Shown in pieces: positions 7,013 to 13,692 of a stretch of 19,655 nucleotides of DNA (its first letter is position 1; each line of letters opens with the position of its first letter). The stretch lies in the NCBI GenBank assembly GCA_035708085.1, contig DASSTE010000052.1, positions 1 through 19,655 of the forward strand, in the 5' to 3' direction. The notes beneath the pieces were generated by a model. That model searched no databases, was not told where the DNA came from, and saw only the letters and a program-made list of their open reading frames with translations. This DNA is from DASSBR01 sp035708085 (GTDB taxonomy: Bacteria > Pseudomonadota > Gammaproteobacteria > Natronospirales > DASSBR01). The translations under genes were made by a program, and so were the position numbers.

Positions 7013-7866
7013 AACTGGTGATATTGAGCGGCCTGTCCGGTTCCGGCAAATCGGTTGCGCTCAACATGCTCGAGGATCTGGGCTACTACTGCATAGATAA
7101 CCTGCCGATCACGCTGATCGCCAGCGTCGCGCGCGCGACCATTCTCACCGGCGAACCGCAATTCAAACTAATGGCGCTGGGCGTCGATGCACGCAACCGC
7201 GGGGAGGACATCGCGGCGCTCGCCGGGGCAGTGCAGGAACTCGAACGCGCCGGCGTCGATTGCGATCTCGTCTTCCTGCACGCCGCCGAGGAAAAACTCG
7301 TCAAGCGCTACAGCGAAACGCGCCGCCGTCACCCGCTATCGCACAACAAGATGTCGCTGCGCGATGCGATACGCACCGAGCGCGACCTGCTCGCACCGGT
7401 CGCCGAGCAGGCCGATCTGACCATCGACACCACCGACACCAGCATCCACGACCTGCGCACGATGATTCGCGAGCGTGTGCACCGTTCGCCGCAGAACGCG
7501 CTGTCGATCCTGATCCAGTCATTCGCGTTCCGTCACGGCGTGCCGCCGGACGCCGACTTCGTTTTCGACGCCCGCTGCCTGCCCAACCCTTACTGGGACC
7601 TCAAACTGCGCCCGCTGTCCGGGCGCGAGCCACAAGTTATCGCCTTCCTCGAAAGCCAGCCCGAAGCCGGCGAAATGCTCGCCGACATCGGCACCTTCCT
7701 CGACAAATGGATCCCCCGCTTCGAAGCCAACGACCGCAGCTACCTCACCATCGCCATCGGCTGCACCGGCGGCTTCCACCGCTCGGTTTATTTGGCCGAA
7801 CGCCTCGCGGAGCGTCTGCGCGCCGGCCACGACAACGTGATCGTGCGGCATAACGAAATCAACTGA
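7009..7866 (+). CDS. rapZ: RNase adapter protein RapZ
   Basis: RapZ binds nucleotides and, in E. coli, guides RNase E to the small RNA GlmZ and so controls glucosamine-6-phosphate synthase levels. The 285-residue protein has an N-terminal P-loop domain with Walker A GLSGSGKS at 8-15, then YYCIDNLP, and the conserved C-terminal domain with DARCLPNPYWDLKLRPLSG and AIGCTGGFHRSVYLAERL, the region used for RNA binding. I chose ATG 7009, which overlaps the ptsN stop; earlier in-frame starts lie inside ptsN. The rapZ stop (7864-7866) touches the stop of the opposing patatin gene (7869-7867) with no spacer. Whether GlmY/GlmZ exist in this organism cannot be told from here. Confidence 0.95.
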   Translation: MKLVILSGLSGSGKSVALNMLEDLGYYCIDNLPITLIASVARATILTGEPQFKLMALGVDARNRGEDIAALAGAVQELERAGVDCDLVFLHAAEEKLVKRYSETRRRHPLSHNKMSLRDAIRTERDLLAPVAEQADLTIDTTDTSIHDLRTMIRERVHRSPQNALSILIQSFAFRHGVPPDADFVFDARCLPNPYWDLKLRPLSGREPQVIAFLESQPEAGEMLADIGTFLDKWIPRFEANDRSYLTIAIGCTGGFHRSVYLAERLAERLRAGHDNVIVRHNEIN

Positions 7867-9036
7867 TCACACAACTGCGTCGTCAGTAACCCCGAGAAAC
7901 TCACGGATCCGCACCCGATTGGCCAGGCCGTCGCGGTAGCCGAGCTCGATCAACTCGCTGCAGAACGAGCCGCTGAACAGCAGGTAGCTGATCAATTGGT
8001 TGCCGTCCGAGCGATGCGCGCCCATGCGTTTCAGCAACACGTTGACCGCGTGCGGGAACTCGCGGCGGTGGCGGTCGGCGATCTCGCCGATGTCGACGCT
8101 CGGCGCAATCACCAGCGTGTCGATGATGCGCAGATCCGGCGTGCCCGGCTCGCGCGCGGCCTCCGGTACGTGCTCGTAAGTCTGGTTGATGCGCTTCAGC
8201 CGTTCGAGGTCGGTGTAGAGCGTGTCCATGAACAGCGTGTCGAGTACGTACCCGGCGATTTCGCCGAAGCTCGGGTACACCGCCATCTGGGGCATCACAT
8301 TCGCCTGTTCGTTGCGCACCGCGACGATCAGAATCTTGCTCGCACCCAAATGAATGGCCGCACTGAGCGGCGCGGCCTGGCGCATCGAGCCGTCGCCGAA
8401 AAACTCGCGCTCGATGCGTACCGACGGGAAGATGATCGGCAGCGCGATCGACGCCATGATGTGATCCAGCGTGATCGCCGAACGGCGGCCATCGCGGCGC
8501 TCCCGGCTCCAGGGCTCGATATCGCGGGAGCCATTGAAGAATGCGACCGAGCGCGCCGAACTGTAGCCCGAGGCGACGATCGCCAGCGCGCGCAATGCGC
8601 CCGCGTCGATGGCGCGATCGACGTCGGCGAACGGGATATTGGCGGCCAGCAATTTGCGCAATGGCGAGTTGTCGAGCAGCGCGCGCGGCACATGGCGGCC
8701 GTTGCCACCGTGAATCAGCGTCAGCAGCCAGCGCGCCGCGGTGCTGATCATGGTCCACAAGTCGGCGCGGAACACGCGTTCGACGGTCAGGTTTTCCCAG
8801 ATCTCCGCCAGCCGCTCTGCGCCACGCTGGAATTCGATCGCGTGGGAAGCGAGCATCGCCGCATTGATTGCGCCGGCGGATGTGCCGGTGATGATCGGAA
8901 ACGGATTGGGTGCGCCGGGCGGCAGCACCTCGGCGACCGCCTTGATGACGCCCGCCTGGTAAGCGGCACGCGCACCGCCGCCCGGCAGGACCAGACCGCA
9001 CTGTTCGCCGGGAGCCGGCTGCTGATCGTTTTCCAT
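7867..9036 (-). CDS. Patatin-like phospholipase family protein
   Basis: A 389-residue serine lipase or esterase of the patatin family, which hydrolyses acyl esters with a Ser-Asp dyad. Visible motifs in order: oxyanion-hole PGGGARAAYQAG (18-29), nucleophile elbow GTSAG with S53, and the catalytic aspartate D215 in FFGDGSM. A C-terminal extension of about 150 residues follows the dyad. There is no signal peptide or membrane segment, so it is probably cytoplasmic or peripheral. ATG 9036 has GGAG ten bases upstream. The gene is convergent with rapZ and divergent from the ParA-type gene, taking the place where npr usually lies. Substrate cannot be predicted; bacterial homologues range from phospholipases to polyester-granule enzymes. 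Confidence 0.9.
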   Translation of the reverse strand: MENDQQPAPGEQCGLVLPGGGARAAYQAGVIKAVAEVLPPGAPNPFPIITGTSAGAINAAMLASHAIEFQRGAERLAEIWENLTVERVFRADLWTMISTAARWLLTLIHGGNGRHVPRALLDNSPLRKLLAANIPFADVDRAIDAGALRALAIVASGYSSARSVAFFNGSRDIEPWSRERRDGRRSAITLDHIMASIALPIIFPSVRIEREFFGDGSMRQAAPLSAAIHLGASKILIVAVRNEQANVMPQMAVYPSFGEIAGYVLDTLFMDTLYTDLERLKRINQTYEHVPEAAREPGTPDLRIIDTLVIAPSVDIGEIADRHRREFPHAVNVLLKRMGAHRSDGNQLISYLLFSGSFCSELIELGYRDGLANRVRIREFLGVTDDAVV

Positions 9037-9086
9037 CAGGACTATTCTCCCACGCCCGTTAGCTTTGATCGGCGCATTAAGTTAGA

Positions 9087-9110
9087 TTATCAGGCCCGAT
9101 TACCTGATAA
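9087..9110. promoter_or_regulatory. Perfect 8-bp inverted repeat, operator-like, upstream of the ParA-type gene
   Basis: TTATCAGG (9087-9094) and CCTGATAA (9103-9110) form perfect inverted arms separated by eight bases. This gives arm centres two helical turns or less apart, as in many dimeric-regulator sites. It lies in the 85-base divergent spacer between the patatin and ParA-type genes and ends 11 bases before the ATPase start, so it could control either gene or both. As RNA it would be an 8-bp hairpin next to the start codon. The protein that would bind it is unknown. Confidence 0.55.
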
Positions 9111-9121
9111 CACGGTGCGAC

Positions 9122-9856
9122 ATGCGGCGTATTGTGCTGGTCAACCTGAAAGGCGGCTGTGGCAAGACCACGCTCGCGACGACGATCGCGGCATATTATG
9201 CCAATGCCGGCCGCGCGACGTGTCTGCTGGATATGGATCCGCAAGGTTCGAGCACAGAATGGCTCGGCGTGCGGCCGCGCGAACGGGCGCCGATCGCCGG
9301 CGTCTGGACACATCAGCGCATGGAAGGCATCACGCGCAGCTTTGCGATCCGTGTGCCGACCGAGACCGAGCGGCTGATCGTCGATACGCCGGCCGGACTC
9401 GATCGCATGCAGTTGCGCGACGTCACCCGCGATGCCGACGCGGTGATCGTGCCGGTATTGCCGTCCGCGTTTGATATTCGAGCTTCTTCACGGGCCATCG
9501 GCGACCTGCTGCTGGCAACCAGTTCGTTGCGCCGCCACCAGCGGCTGGCCGTCATCGCCAATCGCGTGCGCCGCAATACGCAAGTCTACGACGCGCTGGT
9601 ACGGTTTCTCGACAGCCTCACGATCCCGTTCATCACTACGCTCCGCAACACACAGCATTACGCGCTGGCCGCCGAGCAGGGTCTCGGCATTCATGAGCTG
9701 GATTCGCGGCGGGTGCGCGCGGACAAAGTGCAGTGGCGGCCGGTTTTCGAGTGGCTGGAGACCCCGGCCGTCACGACTTCGCAGGCACCAGCATCAGTAC
9801 ATGCTCGGTGGGCCCCGGCAGAAACGGTGTCGGCTTTCCGGTGGCCCAGGCCTTGA
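9122..9856 (+). CDS. Orphan ParA/MinD-type (deviant Walker A) ATPase
   Basis: A 244-residue P-loop ATPase of the ParA family. The deviant Walker A is LKGGCGKTT with K10 and K15; the switch region is LLDMDPQGSSTEW (D39-P40), and Walker B is LIVDTPAG (D88). There is no N-terminal DNA-binding extension, so it resembles small positioning ATPases (ParA/Soj, McdA, PpfA types) that dimerise on the nucleoid and move a cargo. No ParB, McdB or other partner and no obvious parS is nearby, so the cargo is unknown. ATG 9122 lacks a Shine-Dalgarno. The last 28 or so codons run antisense into the acylase gene, and the conserved domain appears to end near VFEWLE before that tail. Confidence 0.85.
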   Translation: MRRIVLVNLKGGCGKTTLATTIAAYYANAGRATCLLDMDPQGSSTEWLGVRPRERAPIAGVWTHQRMEGITRSFAIRVPTETERLIVDTPAGLDRMQLRDVTRDADAVIVPVLPSAFDIRASSRAIGDLLLATSSLRRHQRLAVIANRVRRNTQVYDALVRFLDSLTIPFITTLRNTQHYALAAEQGLGIHELDSRRVRADKVQWRPVFEWLETPAVTTSQAPASVHARWAPAETVSAFRWPRP

Positions 9857-12236
9857 ACTCGTCGCCGTAATACGGCGACATCGGGTGGCCGCTCTCGCCG
9901 CCCGGCAGCTCGAAAATGCCATCCTGCTCGTCGCCAGGCGCCACGTCCATGCGCATTGACGCGCCGAACGACACTGCCTGCACGCGCGGCATGTTATGGT
10001 CTCCCGGCAACTCCATCACCGGCATGTCCAGCCACGGTGCGAGCAGCGGCACCGCGTAACTCAGCGGATGACGCACCTGCACGGTATTGCGCTTGCCCCA
10101 GGTGAAATGTGCCAGCCCGCCCTCGGCTTGCCAGTGATCGGCGATGATCGAATCGACCACCGCCAGCATGAATGCGTCCCAGCTCTTGTAACGGGGCGGC
10201 AGCAGGTTGGCGGGCTGCTTTTCAACCAGCTCCCATAACGACCCCTCGAACTGCGACAGGGCCGGCGCCTCGAAGTGCGGCGCCCTGGCACGCACCGGCG
10301 CAAGTAACGCGGCCAGCACGCGCGCGCGCAGCCGCTCGTGAAACAGCCGTACCAGCCGATAGCCCACCGAATCGACCGCCGCCTTGCCACCCCAGGCGGC
10401 GACGTAACGGCGAAAGGCCGCCCGACGCGGGCTGGCGGCTGCAGCCTTCGGTGTGATCAGACGCAGCAGCAGATCGTGCCAGCGCGAAAGGAATCGGGCG
10501 CGATCGTCGAGCTGGATCGCAAGCATGTGCGCCGGCGTCGCGTGTTGGACCGGCTTCAGATCGGCATGAACCTGCTGCGCGCGGGCGCCGAGCGCATAGC
10601 CGCCATCGCCCATCTTCGCCAGCGCCTTGCCGCCCACCACGCGGTTGTTGGCGGTCCAGACCAGGCCGCCATCCGGATCGACGATGCGCGGGTATTTAGC
10701 CGGGTCGAGCCAGCCGTCCCAGCCGTTGTCGCCATCGGCCCACGACGCCGGCAGCGACGGATCGTAATTGCCGATGCGGTGCGGAATCCGCCCCGCGAGC
10801 GTCCAGCCGATGTGGCCGGCGGTGTCGGCGACAACAAAATTCAGCTCCGGCATACCGGCACGTGCGGCGATATCGAGCGCCTCCTTCGTGGTCTGTGCGC
10901 CCTGCAGGTTCCAGATTTCGAGATTGGTGGCCGACGGCTGCTGCGCGACCCAGTGCACCGCGAGCGGCTGGCCGTCAAGGCTTTTGCCGACGATCGGCCC
11001 CCAGATCGTGCCGCGCACCTTGAGGGTCACATCGGGCGCGCCGTGCACGTGGATCACCTCGTTGTGAATCCGGAACGGCCGCCAGCCATCGGGCGTGCGG
11101 TAGCGGTTCGGGTGCGCCGCGTCGGTTTCGACCTTGACCAGATCGACCCAGTCGCCGTCGGCATTGGTGAAGCCCCAGGCGATATGGCCATTGCTGCCGG
11201 CCACGATGCCCGGCACGCCCGGCAGCGTGATGCCGGTGACGTTCACCGCCTTGTGCGGCGGGCGCAGTTCCTTGTAGATGAGTCGCGCGCGATACCAGAT
11301 CGGCGGCACGCCGAGATGCAGGTGCATGTCATTGGCGACAAGCGGTACCCCGTTCGCTGTGCGCGAGCCTGCCACCGCCCAATTGTTGCTGCCGGCGATC
11401 AGGTGGCGTGCCGGGTCGGGCGACAAGGCATCGGACAAGTCGGCGACTGCCTTTTTTTGCGCGTGCAGGTCAATGACGTCCGCCCCCGGAATCGGCGGCG
11501 GCGCAAAGGCCTTCCCCTTGATCGGCGAGTCCCAGCGCGTCCCCTGCGGCGTCAGGAAGTCGTACAGCGCCGGCGGCAGGATCGCGTTCATTTTCGCCAG
11601 CGCCTGCTCGCGCTGGTCGGTCGAGTCCTGCAAGTCGAAATACATCGCCATGATCGCGAGGATCGAGTCTTCCGGCTGCCAGCGCGCCGGCTTCTGGCGC
11701 AGCAGCAGGTATTCGAACGGCCGCACGTCGAGCGCCGCGAGACCCTCGTTGACTCCTAGCGTATACGCGCCGATCAGCGCCCGCTGGCGCGGCGGCAGCA
11801 GCCGGAGAACCTGTTTCGCCACCGCCCGCATCCGGAAGCGGCGGCGATCGCGATCGTGATCGACGATGGCCGGCGCGGGGCCCGCCAGTTGCGCGAGCTC
11901 GCCGGCCGCCGCGCGGCGCAACAAGTCCATCTGGAAGAAGCGATCCTGGGCGTGCACGTAGCCAAGCGCGCGCGCCGCGTCCAGTTCGTTCGCGGCGGTG
12001 ATCGTCGGCACGCCGTTTGCGTCGCGCTCGATCTTGACCGGCGCGCTTAATCCCACGAGCGCGACGCGGCCGTCGAGCTGCGGCAGGCTGCCGCGCAACA
12101 GGCCGTAAATCGCGCCACCGGCGAGAATCAGGATGACGAGGATGCCGATGCCGGTCCAGAACGCGATGCGCTTCAGCAGGCGTAGCGGCTTACGCTTCGG
12201 GGCTTTTTCTTCTTGAGGTGATTCGGTCTCGGCCAC
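9771..12236 (-). CDS. Penicillin acylase family Ntn hydrolase, membrane-anchored
   Basis: An 821-residue acylase of the penicillin G acylase / acyl-homoserine-lactone acylase superfamily. These are made as a precursor that cleaves itself, exposing a serine that hydrolyses amide bonds. The lysine-rich N-terminus is followed by one membrane helix (about 22-46), so the enzyme is probably anchored with its catalytic part in the periplasm. The predicted nucleophile is S283 in IAGSNNWAVAGSRTANG, preceded by glycine as required. Other family stretches are VANDMHLHLGVPPIWYRARL, NGHIAWGFTN and GGESGHPMSPYYGD near the C-terminus. The start is GTG 12236; an in-frame stop lies four codons upstream, so no other start fits. 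Beta-lactam, AHL and peptide-like substrates are all possible. Confidence 0.9.
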   Translation of the reverse strand: MAETESPQEEKAPKRKPLRLLKRIAFWTGIGILVILILAGGAIYGLLRGSLPQLDGRVALVGLSAPVKIERDANGVPTITAANELDAARALGYVHAQDRFFQMDLLRRAAAGELAQLAGPAPAIVDHDRDRRRFRMRAVAKQVLRLLPPRQRALIGAYTLGVNEGLAALDVRPFEYLLLRQKPARWQPEDSILAIMAMYFDLQDSTDQREQALAKMNAILPPALYDFLTPQGTRWDSPIKGKAFAPPPIPGADVIDLHAQKKAVADLSDALSPDPARHLIAGSNNWAVAGSRTANGVPLVANDMHLHLGVPPIWYRARLIYKELRPPHKAVNVTGITLPGVPGIVAGSNGHIAWGFTNADGDWVDLVKVETDAAHPNRYRTPDGWRPFRIHNEVIHVHGAPDVTLKVRGTIWGPIVGKSLDGQPLAVHWVAQQPSATNLEIWNLQGAQTTKEALDIAARAGMPELNFVVADTAGHIGWTLAGRIPHRIGNYDPSLPASWADGDNGWDGWLDPAKYPRIVDPDGGLVWTANNRVVGGKALAKMGDGGYALGARAQQVHADLKPVQHATPAHMLAIQLDDRARFLSRWHDLLLRLITPKAAAASPRRAAFRRYVAAWGGKAAVDSVGYRLVRLFHERLRARVLAALLAPVRARAPHFEAPALSQFEGSLWELVEKQPANLLPPRYKSWDAFMLAVVDSIIADHWQAEGGLAHFTWGKRNTVQVRHPLSYAVPLLAPWLDMPVMELPGDHNMPRVQAVSFGASMRMDVAPGDEQDGIFELPGGESGHPMSPYYGDEFKAWATGKPTPFLPGPTEHVLMLVPAKS

Positions 12237-12264
12237 CGGCGGATATTAACCGCTCGACAGGAGC

Positions 12265-12295
12265 AAAAAAAGAGAGGGGCCGAGGAGCCCCTCTC
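12265..12295 (-). terminator. Intrinsic terminator after the first small exported-protein gene
   Basis: On the minus strand GAGAGGGGC (12295-12287) pairs perfectly with GCCCCTCTC (12280-12272) across a six-base loop, followed directly by seven T (12271-12265). It is a textbook rho-independent terminator for the gene ending at 12320, and works in one direction only because no T-tract exists on the + side. The acylase GTG start lies only 28 bases beyond the T-tract. Confidence 0.93.
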
Positions 12296-12319
12296 GAAGG
12301 TCGGTGCCGCGATCGCGTG

Positions 12320-12886
12320 TCAGCGCGCGATACTGGACTTGGTCGCCGACGTGTCGCGCAGCGCCATGTGCACCTGGATCTGCTCGCCCTCCTTGAGCTT
12401 CTGGAGCGACGACTGCGGGAACGCCAGCACGAGCTGCTTGCCCTCGCTGTCAACCGTCAGCTGACCTTTTTTTGCGTCGACGTTCTTTACGGTCGCCGGC
12501 ATGGTGTGCGCACCCTGCCAGTGCATCGCACCGTGGCGGGAACTTGACGAGCCGCTTTCGGTTCCGTTCGTGCCGGCCTTGCTGGTCGCATACCCGTACA
12601 TGAGCGCGATCTTGTCGCCCTCCTTGACGTTCTTCAACGCGCTGGGCGGAAAGTGCAACGTCATTTCTTCGTTGCCGCGTGCCGACACCTTCACGATGCC
12701 GGTGCTCTGATCGACACTCTGCACCTTTGCGTTATGGACGGTGCGCATCGCCGTCCACTGCGAATGGTGCGACATTTTTGTCATTTTCTTCTGGTAGGCG
12801 TCGTGGTTGCTCGCCACCGCCGGCAACGCCAGCGGCAAACTCAGCGCCATCGCGGCGCCCAGAAGCGCCATGCGGGAAAGTTTCAT
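12320..12886 (-). CDS. Small exported protein with two internal repeats, family not recognised (copy A)
   Basis: A 188-residue protein I do not recognise by family. The signal peptide MKLSRMALLGAAMALSL... probably ends after AVA at residue 26. The mature part holds two related repeats of about 50 residues (about 44-100 and 123-180). Each starts near W and runs: x-A-x-V-K/Q-x-VD, a short strand, a hydrophobic LxFPxSxL motif, then L/VKEG and a final strand. A glycine/serine-rich linker (104-118) joins them. The repeat pattern suggests a small beta-barrel, but no ligand motif is evident. GGAGG eight bases before ATG 12886 decides this start; a GTG nine bases further up is unlikely. It is a tandem paralogue of the gene at 13041-13616 and has its own terminator. 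Confidence 0.85.
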   Translation of the reverse strand: MKLSRMALLGAAMALSLPLALPAVASNHDAYQKKMTKMSHHSQWTAMRTVHNAKVQSVDQSTGIVKVSARGNEEMTLHFPPSALKNVKEGDKIALMYGYATSKAGTNGTESGSSSSRHGAMHWQGAHTMPATVKNVDAKKGQLTVDSEGKQLVLAFPQSSLQKLKEGEQIQVHMALRDTSATKSSIAR

Positions 12887-12978
12887 CGGTACCACCTCCG
12901 TGTTTGGGATATATCCGTCGCTAGCGTAGGCTGCGGCGGGGCGCTGCGCAACGTAGGGTCAATGCTGTATCGCCGCAC

Positions 12979-13015
12979 AAAAAAAAAGGGCTGCTGAAAT
13001 ACCTTTCAGCAGCCC
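12979..13015 (-). terminator. Intrinsic terminator after the second small exported-protein gene
   Basis: On the minus strand GGGCTGCTGAAA (13015-13004) pairs perfectly over 12 bp with 12999-12988 across a four-base loop, followed by nine T (12987-12979). This very strong rho-independent terminator starts 25 bases after the stop of the gene at 13041-13616. It separates that gene from its paralogue, which must therefore have its own promoter within about 12887-12978 or depend on readthrough. Confidence 0.95.
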
Positions 13016-13040
13016 GTCAAGCTCTCGGTGGTCGGCTGGA

Positions 13041-13616
13041 TCAGCGCGAGATACTGGAGGTCGGCGAAGATGTATCGCGAATGGCGAGATGTATCTTGAT
13101 TTTCTCGCCCTGTTTAAGCTGGCTCAGCGCGGACGGCTCGAACGCGACGACCAGGGGTTTGCCTTCGCTTTCAACCTGCACCGTGCCCTTTTTCTGGTCG
13201 ACTTTCTTCACCGTCGCCGACATGATGTGAGCGCCCTGCCAATTGCCGCCGCTCGTCGACTCGCTGCCCTCTATCTTCGACGGCTGGCTAGTCGAAGTCG
13301 CACCGGACGTGCCGTTGGTTTTGGCGTACGCGAGCTGAACGGCCACGTTATCGCCCTCCTTAACCTTCTGCAGCGCCGACGACGGATAGTGCAGTTTCAG
13401 CTCGTGGCCATGCGTGGTCCGGACGGTGACGATACTGCTGCTTTGATCAACGTTCTGAACCTTTCCGTGGATCGTGTCCTTGCCCTGCCACTGCACGTTG
13501 TTTGTTTGTGACATTTGCTGCTGATTGGTGCCGCCGGTCTGGGCAAAGGCCGGCACCGCCAGCGGCAGACTCAGCGCCATGGCGGCGCCCAGCAAAACGG
13601 TACGGGAAATTTTCAT
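13041..13616 (-). CDS. Small exported protein with two internal repeats, family not recognised (copy B)
   Basis: A 191-residue paralogue of the neighbouring gene at 12320-12886. The signal peptide has the same LLGAAMALSLPLA core, with likely cleavage after AFA at residue 25. Two related repeats occupy about 43-98 and 126-181, beginning WQGKDTIHGKVQNVDQ and WQGAHIMSATVKKVDQ, and both end in PSAL..(V/L)K(E/Q)G followed by a strand. The linker is rich in serine, threonine and glycine, and the C-terminal tail RDTSSPTSSISR resembles that of the paralogue. ATG 13616 with GGAGGT four bases upstream decides the start. No cysteine pair or metal motif is seen, so it is predicted to be soluble periplasmic or secreted. 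Function is unknown. Confidence 0.85.
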   Translation of the reverse strand: MKISRTVLLGAAMALSLPLAVPAFAQTGGTNQQQMSQTNNVQWQGKDTIHGKVQNVDQSSSIVTVRTTHGHELKLHYPSSALQKVKEGDNVAVQLAYAKTNGTSGATSTSQPSKIEGSESTSGGNWQGAHIMSATVKKVDQKKGTVQVESEGKPLVVAFEPSALSQLKQGEKIKIHLAIRDTSSPTSSISR

Positions 13617-13635
13617 GACTACCTCCATGTAGGCG

Positions 13636-13667
13636 GGAAAAACAAAATTGTGACGACACGGATCGTC
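13636..13667 (-). terminator. Weak candidate terminator after pyk
   Basis: On the minus strand GACGA (13667-13663) can pair with TCGTC (13656-13652) across six bases, followed by ACAATTTTGTTTTT. The stem is only 5 bp and the T-rich part is interrupted. If active it would end the tkt-gap-pgk-pyk transcript before the small exported-protein genes. The 76-base spacer (13617-13692) shows no convincing promoter. Confidence 0.3.
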
Positions 13668-13692
13668 TCGCGCAGTGATCTGGCGCAAGAAT

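Noticed and set aside
7996..9474. 492-codon + strand frame opposite the patatin gene
   Set aside because: Antisense shadow in a high-GC region. It spans the divergent spacer and the start of the ATPase gene, and the catalytic motifs are all on the minus-strand frame.
10338..11759. 473-codon + strand frame opposite the acylase gene
   Set aside because: Low-complexity Arg/Ala/Val/Asp composition typical of antisense frames; the minus-strand frame has the intact Ntn-hydrolase motifs.
12896..12978. TTGACC on the minus strand upstream of the first small exported-protein gene, looked at as a promoter
   Set aside because: No -10 hexamer is found at a suitable distance; TATATC further down pairs with no -35.
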